A stretch of DNA of 64,000 nucleotides from Euglena gracilis (Eukaryota > Euglenida > Euglenophyceae > Euglenales), in contig CP154956.1 of assembly GCA_039621445.1 (NCBI GenBank), positions 73,517,393 to 73,581,392 on the forward strand. The letters run 5' to 3'. Below the pieces are notes generated by a model. That model was not told the origin of the DNA. It saw nothing but the letters and a program-made list of their open reading frames with translations, and made no database searches. Of this stretch, positions 38,106 through 47,638 are shown in pieces. Made by a program: the position numbers and the translations under genes. The first letter of the stretch is position 1; every line of letters starts with the position of its first letter.

Positions 38106-39963
38106 TCACGGCCCGATCCAGTACGTCTCCAGCTTCTCGCCGGTGCGGGTGCGCGGGTGGAGGTACCAGACCTTGTCGTTGATCTCCAGCTCCGGCAGCT
38201 CCTTCCTCCGCTTGTTGACTGTCTCGGCTGTCTTGGCGTGCTCCTCGTTCAAGATCTTCGCGACACGATGATCGATGTCCTGCATGCGCTCGAAGAAGGC
38301 CACCGCGTCCTCGGCCCGCGTGGCAGGCTTGTACGGCACCCCGCCGTACCACCGCTCGCGGCCGAAGAGCACCTGGAAGGGGCTCAGGCCGCTGGGCCCA
38401 GCACTGTCGTGCAGGGTCCGCAGGGCCCGCGGCAGCGCCTCTGGCCACGCCACGCCCTCCGCCGCCTTCACCTTCCTCAGCCGCTTCTGGATCTCCGCGC
38501 CGAGGACCTTCGCACGGGCGTTGCCTTCGTGGTGATATGCTTGGGAGAAGGACATGGCGCACCCCCAGTCTTGCGCACATTGCCCTCCACCAGGCCCGCA
38601 CGAAGTGGGGGCCGAACTGCGCCCACTGCTCATACATCGCTTTCGCCACCGCCTCTGCCGTTAGCCCGCGGGTGTGGTGCACGGTCGCGATCGCCCAGCC
38701 GGAGTGCCGATCGATGCTTGCTGCGAGCACATTCACCAGCCTGCCGCCCTCCACCTCCACCTCCGGCATTTGGAACAGATCCACGCTCACCGAACACATC
38801 ACATGGGGCGGCACTGGCGTGGGCGTGATGCGGTGCCGGAGGGGTTGGTGGGGGTGCTCTGACGCCTGGCAGAACTCGCACACGGCCAGAATCTTGCCCG
38901 CTAGCTCGCGTGCTCGGGAGGGCACCGCAAACTGAAAGTTCTGGCTGGCCTCATCGAGGAGGCGCTCACCACCGACGTGCCCCGACGCCCGGTGCTGCTC
39001 TCGGATTACCCGCTCGGTCAGGGCATCCGGCACGCACCAGACGGAATCCTTCACCAGCTTGCCTGCCTCCTTCCGGTAGCCAGTGGGCCATGGCCGGCCG
39101 CGCTTGATGGCCTGCCACGGCTCTTTGAACGTTGGGCACTTCTCGTACGCCTCACTCCAGTCCATCGCCATCAGGTCTTGGTCCTCTTCTTGCGGGGCTG
39201 CGGCCGGGGTGGCTGCAGCTGGCGGCACGGCGGCTTCCACAGGCGGCACGGCTGGAGGGAAGGGGTACCCCCCTGCCTTGGGTGAGCCGGCCGACTGCAC
39301 CGCTCCCTCGGCTGGCTTCTTCGGGTCGGCGGCACCGGGCGGCTTGGCGGCCGCCTGGCTTCGGGTGGTCACGGCGATTGCTGCGGACGGTGGAATGCTG
39401 CGTGCGCTGGCCGCGGGCGTGGATGACGCTTGCTCGGCGGACGGGGATCGCACGGCGGGTGCTGCTGCCGGTGCCGCTGCTGGCCGTACGGAAAACGGCA
39501 CTGTGCGTGGTGTGTCGGGCTGCTGCTGCTGCTTGGGCTTCGCGGACAGCGCTGGGTGCTGCGGCTGCTCGGGCTGCCCGGGCGATGCCAGCGCTGTCAC
39601 ACTGGGCGCTCGCACGGTCGGTGCTGCAGTCGCAGCCGGCGCGGTGGGATTCGGTGGGGGCGGCGGTCGGATTGCCGGTCTTCCGGCTGCCGGAATCTCG
39701 GCGGACGCCGCCTCGGATGCCGGTGTCCTGGCCGATGCCGATGTGGCTGCCGGTGTCCCGGCCGACGGCGATGGGGATGCCGCATTTGAGGTTGGGAGGG
39801 GGCACACCTTGTCCACCGGGTGTACTGCCTTCGGGCAGCTGCGCTCCGCGGCCTTCTCCTCTCGGATCTGCTGCTCCATCTCCTCCGCGTCCGCTGTCGT
39901 TCCCGTGCCAGCAGGAGTCTCGGTACTCCTGGCTGGCCGGGTACGCCCACCGTGACAGCGCAT
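38106..39963 (-). pseudogene. Ty3 integrase, frameshifted and missing catalytic residues
   Basis: The long low-complexity Ala/Pro linker is followed by TFKEPWQAIKRGRPWPTGYR, a zinc-binding HRASGHVGGERLLDE...CEFCQ block, and the first catalytic region VDLFQMPEV...NVLAASIDRHSGWA. The segment that should hold the second Asp is deleted: QWAQFGPHFVRAW runs straight through. A frameshift near 38.56 kb follows, and the third acidic position reads NARAKVLG, Lys instead of Glu. The C-terminal part QKRLRKVKAAEG ... GLSPFQVLFGRE is recognisable. Not functional. Confidence 0.85.
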
Positions 39964-40486
39964 CCCCGACCTCGTTCTTCTCCCCCGGCACGTAGACCAC
40001 CTCCACCATGTGCTCGTTCAGCTTGCTGTGCCACCCCGCCCGCCGGCCTTGCGGTCCCGCTCCCCGGGCGACGTGCTCCTTGTACCAGCTCTCCAGGGAC
40101 CGGTGGTCCGTCAGGACCAGGACCTTCTGCCCGGTGATGTAGCCGCCCCACTTGTCCAGCGCGCTCACCACCGCGTACGTCTCCTTGTCGCGGGTTTCCC
40201 ACCGCAGCCGCTGCCCCTCCGTCAGCTTCCTGCTCATGAAGCCCACCGCCACCGTCGCCCCGGGCTTCAGGAGCTCCTCCACCGAGGGGATGCCCTCCAC
40301 CTTCGGCAGCTGCTCCAGCAGGGCGCCCACCGCATAGTCGGAGGCGTCTGTGCGCAACACGAACGGCTTGTTCATGTCCACGTGCCACAGCTCCATGTCC
40401 GCCACCAGCGCTGCCTTCAGCTTCTCGAACGCCTCCACCTCGGCCGCAGCCCACCTGATGGGGTGCTTGCTGCCCGCCCGGGACAA
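39700..40486 (-). pseudogene. Ty3 RNase H domain
   Basis: In a frame different from the RT: FVLRTDASDYAVGALLEQ, MSRKLTEGQRLRW, RDKETYAVVSALDKW, VLVLTDHRSLESWYKEH and VPGEKNEVGDALSRW, the usual Ty3 RNase H series with its Asp and Glu residues. Frameshifts near 40.49 kb and 39.93 kb separate it from RT and integrase. The domain itself looks intact. Confidence 0.88.
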
Positions 40487-41786
40487 ATCCCGCGGTCAGC
40501 TTCAGCTTCTCATGCAGGGGGGCGGCCAGCTTCGAGTACATACGTACATACCCCGAATAATAATTGCAGAGGCCGAGAAAGGCGCGCAAACTCGTCACAT
40601 TGGCTGGGGGTTGCCACCGCTGCACCGCCGTCAGCTTGCTGCTCGCGGGCACGCGCTTGCCCTCCCCCAGCACATGCCCCACGAACTCCGCCCTCTTGCG
40701 GAACAGCTGCGCCTTCTTCTTATCCGCCACCCACCGATCCGCCTCCAGCGCAAGCAGGGTCTCGCGCAGATCCGCCGCGTGCCGCGGGATCAGCTCCTCG
40801 TAGGTCCACCCCGGCTGCCGGCTCGTGCTCACCGGGACGTCTTCGAAGTAGGGGTGCGTGTGGGCGGAGACGTTGCGGCAGGTTGCGTCGATATCTCTCT
40901 GGAGCAGCGCCGGACGGACGTTGATGCACTGGGGCACCACGGTCCACTGCCAGAGGCCGCCGGGTAGGTGGATGTTGGTGATGGGTCGGCTCTCCTCCGC
41001 CATGGCCACCTGGGGGAAGGCGTCCCGCAGGTCCACCGTCGAGAAGATCTCGCACTCGCCTGCTCGCTCACGACGTCCTCCGTCAGCGGTAAGGGGTATG
41101 GAGTCCATCTGCAACATCTTGTTCGTCATGCTGTAATCACACACCAGCCTCCACTTGCCCGACTTCTTGCGGATGGGGAAGGCGGCCGCCCTCCACGGCC
41201 CCCGCCCCGCCTCCAGCTTGCCGTTCGCCAGGCACTACCGCTCCATTTACCTCAGGGCTTCCAGCCGCTCACCCTTGAGGTTGATGATCCGGCCCACCAC
41301 CGGGGTTGCCCCTGGCTTCAGCCTCAGCACCGCCTTCCCATGGGTGCCCCGCGCCCGGGGACACGGCCACACCCGCTCACGGAACGCCCGGCCTTCGAAC
41401 TCGTTGATGATCTCGTCCCGCAGCTGCCGCGCCAAGGGATGGTCGACATCGTCTTCTGTCTCCACCACCCCTCGCACCGCCTTCGCTGCTTCTTCGGCCT
41501 CCTTCAGCATCATCGCCACTTCTCGGACTGCTGCCTCGTCCGTGGTCAGCTGCCGCATCTTCTTCACCGTGGAGAGGTAGCCGTCCAGCTCTTCTTCGTC
41601 TTCATCGTCATCTTCCTCATTCTTCTCTTCGTCTCCGCGCCGCCTCAGGATCCACTTGGGGTCCGCGTGGAGCTGCAAGCTGTCGCGCAACGGCTGCACG
41701 CCAGGCGGTTCTCCCGGAGCCACGGATACCCCAGGATGAGGTCCGTGCTGACGCAGCCGTCGTACGCCACCACCTTCGTCGTCCAC
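40487..41786 (-). pseudogene. Ty3 reverse transcriptase with in-frame stops
   Basis: It begins with an acidic stretch (EEKNEEDDDEDEEEL), then GKAVLRLKPGATPVVGRIIN and EALR, after which TAA and TAG stops interrupt (41244 to about 41233). RT resumes with AAFPIRKKSGKWRLVCDYS, FSTVDLRDAFPQV (motif A), LLQRDID, and YFEDVPVS at the position of YxDD, so the first Asp of motif C is Glu. The connection NVTSLRAFLGLCNYYSGYVR follows. The stops and altered YxDD argue that it is dead. Confidence 0.85.
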
Positions 41787-41974
41787 GTCCTCGGTGTCCG
41801 CTCCTCGTCGTCGGTCTGGGCCGCGAACGACAGTTTCAGCTCTGCTTCTCGTTGTCCTTCGGGTAGCACCAAGGGTCTCGCCGCCGCGTGAAACACCGAC
41901 TCCGTGAACAGCTCCTTCTTCACGAGGGAAATCTGCGCCCCCGTATCGATCAAGGCCTTCGCCTGGATATTCAT
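41645..41974 (-). CDS. Ty3 aspartic protease (retropepsin)
   Basis: An ATG at 41974 overlaps the DNMT stop in the sequence ATGA. The product starts MNIQAKALIDTGAQISLVKK with the DTGA active-site motif, and has ILGYPWLREN as the typical second conserved block near residue 86-95. It would cleave gag-pol. The frame is also open upstream, so either frameshifting from the DNMT frame or re-initiation at the ATGA is possible. The RT frame overlaps its end. Confidence 0.88.
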   Translation of the reverse strand: MNIQAKALIDTGAQISLVKKELFTESVFHAAARPLVLPEGQREAELKLSFAAQTDDEERTPRTWTTKVVAYDGCVSTDLILGYPWLRENRLACSRCATACSSTRTPSGS

Positions 41975-43173
41975 CCGCCGGCCTCCACCTCCACGTCCAT
42001 CAACAGCTGGTAGCACCCCCCACGGTGCTCCATCCGGCCGACCGTGAACGGCCGGTTCGGGAGGTGCTGCCACGGCCGCACCACCACCTTCCGCACCTTC
42101 TTCGCCTCCTTCGCCGCCACTTCTTCCCGTGCCTTCTCCCCCAGGCACAGGTACCGCACCACCCCCTCCGGGATGTGGTAGGCCTCCTCCCTCGTGCACC
42201 TGCGCTCGCCGCCACTGCCTCCCAGATGTCGTCGTACGCCGTCTGGTCCTTCCACCATGCTGCCGCACTTTCCACCACAGATGACGTCGTCCCGCTCCTT
42301 CGCCATCGCATCGCTGACCCAGAAGCGGGTCGGCTTGCCATACCCGTACTCCGCGAAGTCCACATCCACGTACAGCACTCCGCGCAGTACTCGTCGCCAC
42401 CGCAGCAAGCCGAACCTCGGGTTTTCAATCCACCACCGCGTACACGCCAAGTACTCCACCAGCTCCCTCGTTGCCTTCACCACCGCGTCCGCCATGCGGA
42501 GCCTCCTCTTGCGGGTGGTGAGGGCTGTGGAGTACTCGGTACAGGGCGGGGACGCCGCGCTGACCTCGAAGTAGCCGGGAGCATACTGCTCCAAGTACCT
42601 CCACTTCCTCACGTCGGCCACGATGTCCGGCTTCCACTTCTCATCCCAGTCCACGCTGATCACCTTGAAACCCATCTTCTCCAGCGCTCTTCTGACACTG
42701 CCCGTTCCGGAGAACAGGTCCAGCGCCCATCTTTCCTTCTCTTTCTTTGCCGCCCTCTTCACCGGCTCTGTCTTCTCCTTCTTCGCCGGTGCTTTCTTCA
42801 CCTCCTTCGTCGGTGCTTGTCTTTCTTGTGGTGGTGTCTTGTGGAGACTTGGTGATGCCTTCGGTGATGATGTTGTCGGCGTTGTTGATGGCGATGACGT
42901 AGATATGGGTAGACTCGATCTCGATGCTGTCTTCGTTGCCGATGCCGTCGGCGTTGATGAGGACGATGGTGTCTTCGTTGCCGGTGCCGTCCGCGTTGAT
43001 GAGGACGGTGATGTCACCTTCGCCTTCGGCACACTCGGTGATGTTGATGGGGACGATGGTGTCGGCTTCGCCTTCGACACCTGCCAAAGGCAGGGTCTCT
43101 CCCCTTCCTTTGGAGACTTCCTGCCTCTTCTCTTTCTTTGGACTAGCCGCCATCCTTCTTCTTCATACTCCAC
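41971..43173 (-). CDS. Cytosine-5 DNA methyltransferase encoded by Ty3 element
   Basis: A 400-codon ORF with no internal stop. Residues 1 to about 140 are Ser/Thr/Lys-rich linker. The Rossmann methyltransferase follows: ALDLFSGTGSV (motif I, AdoMet binding, about 148-158), VISVDWDEKWKPDIVADV (motifs II-III), SAASPPCTEYSTAL (motif IV with the catalytic Cys, about 205-215), WWIENPRFGLL (motif VI-like ENP, about 247-257) and YGKPTRFWVS (about 276-286). It lies between gag and protease in the element, on the same strand. It should transfer methyl groups to C5 of cytosine in DNA. There is no recognisable targeting domain. It is the best-preserved gene of the element. DNMT capture by retrotransposons is reported from dinoflagellates and a charophyte; whether this is the same lineage I cannot tell. 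Confidence 0.9.
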   Translation of the reverse strand: MEYEEEGWRLVQRKRRGRKSPKEGERPCLWQVSKAKPTPSSPSTSPSVPKAKVTSPSSSTRTAPATKTPSSSSTPTASATKTASRSSLPISTSSPSTTPTTSSPKASPSLHKTPPQERQAPTKEVKKAPAKKEKTEPVKRAAKKEKERWALDLFSGTGSVRRALEKMGFKVISVDWDEKWKPDIVADVRKWRYLEQYAPGYFEVSAASPPCTEYSTALTTRKRRLRMADAVVKATRELVEYLACTRWWIENPRFGLLRWRRVLRGVLYVDVDFAEYGYGKPTRFWVSDAMAKERDDVICGGKCGSMVEGPDGVRRHLGGSGGERRCTREEAYHIPEGVVRYLCLGEKAREEVAAKEAKKVRKVVVRPWQHLPNRPFTVGRMEHRGGCYQLLMDVEVEAGG

Positions 43174-43178
43174 CGCTC

Positions 43179-44966
43179 TTACCAGCCTCGTCCCTGGTGC
43201 GGATGGCGGCTGGGTGGTTGACTGCCGGTCCAGGCCCTTCCCCTCGGGACCTGGACGGCACCGTCATTGCTGCGTCGATGTCGTCCCGGCCGCTTGTCCT
43301 TTGCCGGAACCCTTCTCACCGCCTTTGCCTTTCCCCTTACCCTTGCCTTTGCCTTTTCCACCATCTTCCCCTTACCTTCGCCTTTGCCGGTCCATCCTTC
43401 ATTCCACGGCTGCTGGTTGCCTTTGCCTCGGCCAGCCCAGCCTTGGGCATCGTTGGAGTCCTTTTTCTCGTCCACCTTCTTCGCTTCTCCTTCCTTTTCT
43501 TTCTTCACCGCCTCCTTCTTCACTTCCTTGATGTTGGACTCATCCTGGACTCCTTGATTGGCCTTGGTGTCGGTCTCATCCTCTTCATATTCGACATCCA
43601 CTTCCTGCTGCCATCTTGCGGGTGCCACTGGTTTGCGGTGGGCCGGCTCGGGGTCGCCCATGGTGGCGGCACGCTGGTCCACCCTCAGCCACCGCACCAT
43701 GAGGTCGTTGACTTGGGTGGCGGTGAACTCCACGGTGTCCGGTGCCGGCCGGACGATGGCACCACCGGACAGCTTCTGCCGGTCGTACACCGCCTTGATG
43801 GCCGCCCGGTGGTCATCATCCGCCGGGACCACCTTGATTCTTCTGCCTTGGCGATCCACTTTCTTTGGCACGATGCCCGTCTCCTCCACCACCATCTCCG
43901 TCGCCTCCGCCACCGTCACATCCTCCGGTAGGCCTTCCAGGACCAGCGCCGCGTGGTCACGGCGCCGATCCTCCTCATGGGCCAGCCGCTTCCTCCATGG
44001 CTGGCCCAGCTGGTCCACCACCAGGCGGGCTAACTCCACGTCCGTCATGTCCGCGATCTGCATCGCCAGCGCCTTGGCGTTGGCGAAGTTCTCCCGCCAC
44101 TCTGGCTCCGTCAGCTTGCCCCGCGTCACCACCTTGAGGTGACGGAGCTTCCTTCGTAGTGCTTCTCGGTCGTCTCCACCCAGATCCAGGTCCAGCCTCG
44201 CCCACAGCTCCTCGAACGGCATCTCCGGGTAGGTCTCCACCGTCAGGTCGATGTGCAACGCCGTCGCCTCATCCACCGTACTCCGCAACAGCGCCACCCG
44301 CTGCGCCTAGCTGAGGAGGGAGACCATCCCCTCCACCTCGCGGAGGTACGGGAGCCACCGCCGCCTCCATTGGGGCCAGTCCTCGGCGTTACCCGAGAAC
44401 CGGCCCGGAAATCTACCCCCGAGCGCATCCAGGAGGTGTGGTGGCAGGATCCGCAGCTGGGGAGCCCCCAGCGGCAAGGTGGTTGCTTGGACTTCCCGGA
44501 TGGCGGGTCCCCTCACGGGTGCGGGCACGCTCGCCCCCGCACGCATGAGGAGCATCGGTGCTGCATTCGCTGGCACCGGGCGGGACCGCACGAGTCGCAG
44601 CTCCGGTCGGAGCCGCGACGCGGGCGTGTTGGCTGGGTCCGCCGGTGTTGCCGTAGTCGCAGCCGGCACCGCGGATTGCACCACCGGCGGGGGCCCGCCG
44701 GCAGGGAGGGCTGATGGCTGCAAGGCTGGCTGGGGAGACATCCCGGTGGAGAACGCAACCGCGGGTGTCTGATGCATGGCATGCGATGGGTTAGGATGGA
44801 CGGCTTGCTGGTACACCGTGCCTTCGGCACACTGCGGATCGGTTCCTTCGGCACCCAGCGGCTGGCTTGACTCGGGCACAGAGGCTTGGGAGACGGGTCG
44901 GACTTGGACTCGGACAGTCTGGGCAGCAACCACCGGCACCAGAACCGGTGCTGACGGCTTGGACAT
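43179..44966 (-). pseudogene. Ty3 gag capsid region with one in-frame TAG
   Basis: It holds ILPPHLLDALGGRFPGRFSG and AEDWPQWRRRWLPYLREVEG, then TAG at about 44307-44309, then AQRVALLRSTVDEATALHI and PYLREVE-type helices in the same frame, ending in a Lys/Glu-rich and Gly/Lys-rich basic tail (EVKKEAVKKEKEGE, GWTGKGEGKGK). The pattern matches Ty3 capsid followed by a basic nucleic-acid-binding tail; no CCHC knuckle is seen. The stop splits the capsid and is more likely damage than programmed readthrough. The frame differs from the upstream gag ORF. Confidence 0.75.
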
Positions 44967-46938
44967 GGCGACGGTCGCGGCTTGCGGGTGTGATGCCGGA
45001 TGCTGCGCTGCTCGGAGCGCTGGTGGGGAGGCGGTGCTGGGGGGACGCGATGCCGGTGCAGACGGATGCTACGACAGCACGGACTGCTGCACTTGCGTGC
45101 GGGACGGCTGCGGATGGGATGGTGCACGCTGGACAGCGGAGGACGGCGGTTGGCGCTGGGACACGGACAGCGGCTCTGCCCGGATGACTGCGGTGCTTGG
45201 TCGCCGGGGGATGGGGCATGGATATCCCTTCCCTTGCCGGGCGCGCGGTGGTTGACGATGAGGACCGCTCAGCCGGGGCTCGGGCTGCCCCCGCCGATGC
45301 AGGCTGGGGGGCAGATTGGTAGGGATCCGCTGCCCCTCGGGTTTGCGGCGTGGTCTGAGCCGCCGCGGACACCGGGGGTCCCCCGGCCGGGCGGAGACCG
45401 GACATCTTGACAGACCACTGCTTGATCTCCTCCTTCGCCATCTTTATCTCCCTGAACAGCGCTGTCACCACTTGGTCCACCTCCCGAAGGGCCTTCTCCA
45501 GGTACACCCTGCACTTGCCCTCCAACTCTACAGAAAACTGATCGGCCAGCTTGTTGCAATACTTCACCTGCAACTCCAGGATCTCGGTCTTGGAGTTGAG
45601 CTCCATCCGCTGTAGTCGCTCCTCCATCTGCCGCATCACCGTAGCGAGCTCCTCACGCGTCACCACGGTTCCCCGAAGACGGGCCACCTCCACTGCCGTT
45701 TCCGGGTCCACCACCCGGGCCGCAGCCTTGCCTGGGCCGGCACGCACCATCGCCGTCAGGCCTTGCACCTCTGCCTCGCGGCATCGGTGCTCAGCCTGCA
45801 CGGCGGCGATTGCTTGGGCCGCCTCATCCGCCGCCTTTCGGGCGGCCGCCTTGGCTTGCGCCACTTGGCCCTCGAGCCGTCCGTGCTGGGCTTGGATGGT
45901 CTCCATGAACTGCGCGATGACCGTGCCTGGCCCCTCCGCCACTTGCCGATAGGCTGCCGCGGACGCCTCCTTCGTGGCCTTGATCTCCTTGTCCATCTCC
46001 TCCAGTGCCGCGGTGGGCCAGTCATCCCGCATCTCCCGGGTGCGGTTCCCCAGGAGGTCGAGCTGGGCCACCACCTGCCCGAGACTCGCCTCCACGCCGC
46101 GGACTTGGGCGCCCACGGCATCGATGCGGCTCGTCAGCCACAACGCCACCTCCTCCGGAACCCCCGGATACTCTTCCGCCATGGGCTGGTCTTGCAACGG
46201 GACTTCACCCCCGGCACCCATCTCCTCCTGGCACATCTCGGGGGCCATATCTTCCTCGTATCCCTCGCCTGCGGGCTCTGCCTCGTCATACATCTCGATT
46301 GTCTGCTCGTACGTCTCCTCTGCCACGTCATACTCCACACTTGCCGCGTCCTCGTCCATTTCCTCCAGGATTCTTGGCGTATTGAGCGGCCGGTGGGACG
46401 ATGAGGCTTCAGAAAAGGGGGTTCGTTCCCCCCACACCCTTTGATACCCCTTGCGGCTCCCTCTGGGGGTGGTGGTGAGAGAGAACAGCGCCCCCGCCGC
46501 GGCCAGCACCGGGAAGCGGGCGCGCAGCGTCGTGGCGTCCCGCGGGGACTCCAGCCAGAACTCCGGCAGCTGGAGCGGCACCAGCGCGAACGGCGACGCA
46601 AACGCCGCCGCGGGCCCCCCCGGGGACGGCGTGGCTGCTGGGGTGGTGCGCAGGAACTGGGACACGCACCATGGTGGGGATGGGGTGGACTGGACGGGTA
46701 ATGTGAGCTGGAGTGGGAATGGCAGCTGGGGGTTTGGGCTTATCGCCTTTTCTTGAGCGGGGCTAGGTGGGGAAATGGGGGATTCCATTTCTGCTGTGCA
46801 CGGTGAGGGGGACTGGGCAGCGGCATGCGTGTGCGGGGGATTGGCATTTGGTATGGGGCGGTCTTTTTCATTTTGGGGAGTCCCATGGAGGGGGACACCC
46901 ACCACCGGGGCGGGGTGAGCCTGGGGAGCCGGATCCAT
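44791..46938 (-). CDS. Ty3 gag N-terminal ORF with long coiled coil
   Basis: The ORF has 715 codons starting MDPAPQAHP, 45 bases inside the primer-binding site. Residues 1-130 are Pro-rich. About 170-260 is acidic. About 260-490 is a strongly heptad-like Ala/Glu/Arg segment (LTSRIDAVGAQVRGVEASLG, MRQMEERLQRMELNSK, FREIKMAKEEIKQW) typical of a coiled coil. The tail is Pro/Ser/Ala-rich and leaves the frame of the capsid ORF near 45 kb. Probably the N-terminal part of Gag, driving assembly. Confidence 0.7.
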   Translation of the reverse strand: MDPAPQAHPAPVVGVPLHGTPQNEKDRPIPNANPPHTHAAAQSPSPCTAEMESPISPPSPAQEKAISPNPQLPFPLQLTLPVQSTPSPPWCVSQFLRTTPAATPSPGGPAAAFASPFALVPLQLPEFWLESPRDATTLRARFPVLAAAGALFSLTTTPRGSRKGYQRVWGERTPFSEASSSHRPLNTPRILEEMDEDAASVEYDVAEETYEQTIEMYDEAEPAGEGYEEDMAPEMCQEEMGAGGEVPLQDQPMAEEYPGVPEEVALWLTSRIDAVGAQVRGVEASLGQVVAQLDLLGNRTREMRDDWPTAALEEMDKEIKATKEASAAAYRQVAEGPGTVIAQFMETIQAQHGRLEGQVAQAKAAARKAADEAAQAIAAVQAEHRCREAEVQGLTAMVRAGPGKAAARVVDPETAVEVARLRGTVVTREELATVMRQMEERLQRMELNSKTEILELQVKYCNKLADQFSVELEGKCRVYLEKALREVDQVVTALFREIKMAKEEIKQWSVKMSGLRPAGGPPVSAAAQTTPQTRGAADPYQSAPQPASAGAARAPAERSSSSTTARPAREGISMPHPPATKHRSHPGRAAVRVPAPTAVLRCPACTIPSAAVPHASAAVRAVVASVCTGIASPQHRLPTSAPSSAASGITPASRDRRHVQAVSTGSGAGGCCPDCPSPSPTRLPSLCARVKPAAGCRRNRSAVCRRHGVPASRPS

Positions 46939-46983
46939 CTTGTCGGTGTGGTTTGTTCCCAGGAAATTTTGTTCTGTGAAAAA

Positions 46984-46995
46984 CCTCTGCTACCA
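46984..46995 (-). other. Primer-binding site, initiator tRNA-Met
   Basis: On the - strand TGGTAGCAGAGG starts at the last base of the 5' LTR. It complements the 3' end of metazoan-type initiator tRNA-Met (CCTCTGCTACCA). Confidence 0.88.
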
Positions 46996-47638
46996 GTTTC
47001 CCGAACGATCCTGGATTTGCCCAGCCTTCACTCCTGGAGGTCCGTGAGGGGGTACCGGCTGGGTGGGGGGTAGGCGCGATGGGCTCTGGGGGGAGGGGTA
47101 GGTTCGGATACTCCCCTTCCCACGTAAGATTTTTTCCCGGGGACCGAAGGCCCTCATTTTTCGGGAGTGGTTGGAGGGGGGGAGTCCGGCTTGGCGTCCC
47201 TTCCGGCAGTGGGGGGGGGTTTTAGGAAAAGTCCTGGTTGCCCTCCCCTAGGCTTCTTGCACCTCAGCACGAACACCTTTTTTGCTTGTACTGCTCCTCC
47301 TGCGCCAGCGGATAGCCAATCTTTGATGAAGTTTTGCTTGCTCCGCCCTTGGGATTTTTGACTTTCTTGAACTTTTGCCCTTTCTTTGCTCCAGCGCCTT
47401 TCTTTGAATTCCCTTGAAAATTGATATAATTTGACCTTGGTCTTGATTCACCAGGCACAATGTTGAATTGAAACCATAGGTAAAAGAGAGGGAGCCTGCA
47501 GTGAAAAAAATAAGAACAGTTAGAGAGCGGTTTGCGCTAATTTGATGCTGAAATTGCGAATTCGCGCTGTGTAATTCGCTATATACAACAGCAGCTGTAA
47601 TAGTGGGAACGGAAACTGCAGCGGCCGGTCCGCCAACT
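46995..47638 (-). repeat. Ty3 5' LTR
   Basis: The 644-bp partner of 34053-34696. It presumably holds the element promoter; no clear TATA box was identified. Confidence 0.93.

Larger units (their letters stand above)
34053..47638 (-). mobile_element. Ty3/gypsy chromovirus carrying a cytosine-5 DNA methyltransferase
   Basis: This 13,586-bp element has two 644-bp LTRs ending AGTT...AACT, a 4-bp CTTT target duplication, a primer-binding site next to the 5' LTR and a purine tract next to the 3' LTR. Order on the - strand: gag (long coiled-coil N-terminus, capsid), DNMT, aspartic protease, RT, RNase H, integrase with chromodomain, then about 2.8 kb of non-coding DNA including a GC minisatellite. 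In-frame stops, frameshifts and an integrase core deletion make this copy defective. It is nested in a DIRS family 2 element. Confidence 0.93.

Noticed and set aside
37500-38828. 442-codon + strand ORF over the Ty3 integrase
   Set aside because: It is antisense to a recognisable integrase and chromodomain, with biased third-position GC explaining the open frame.
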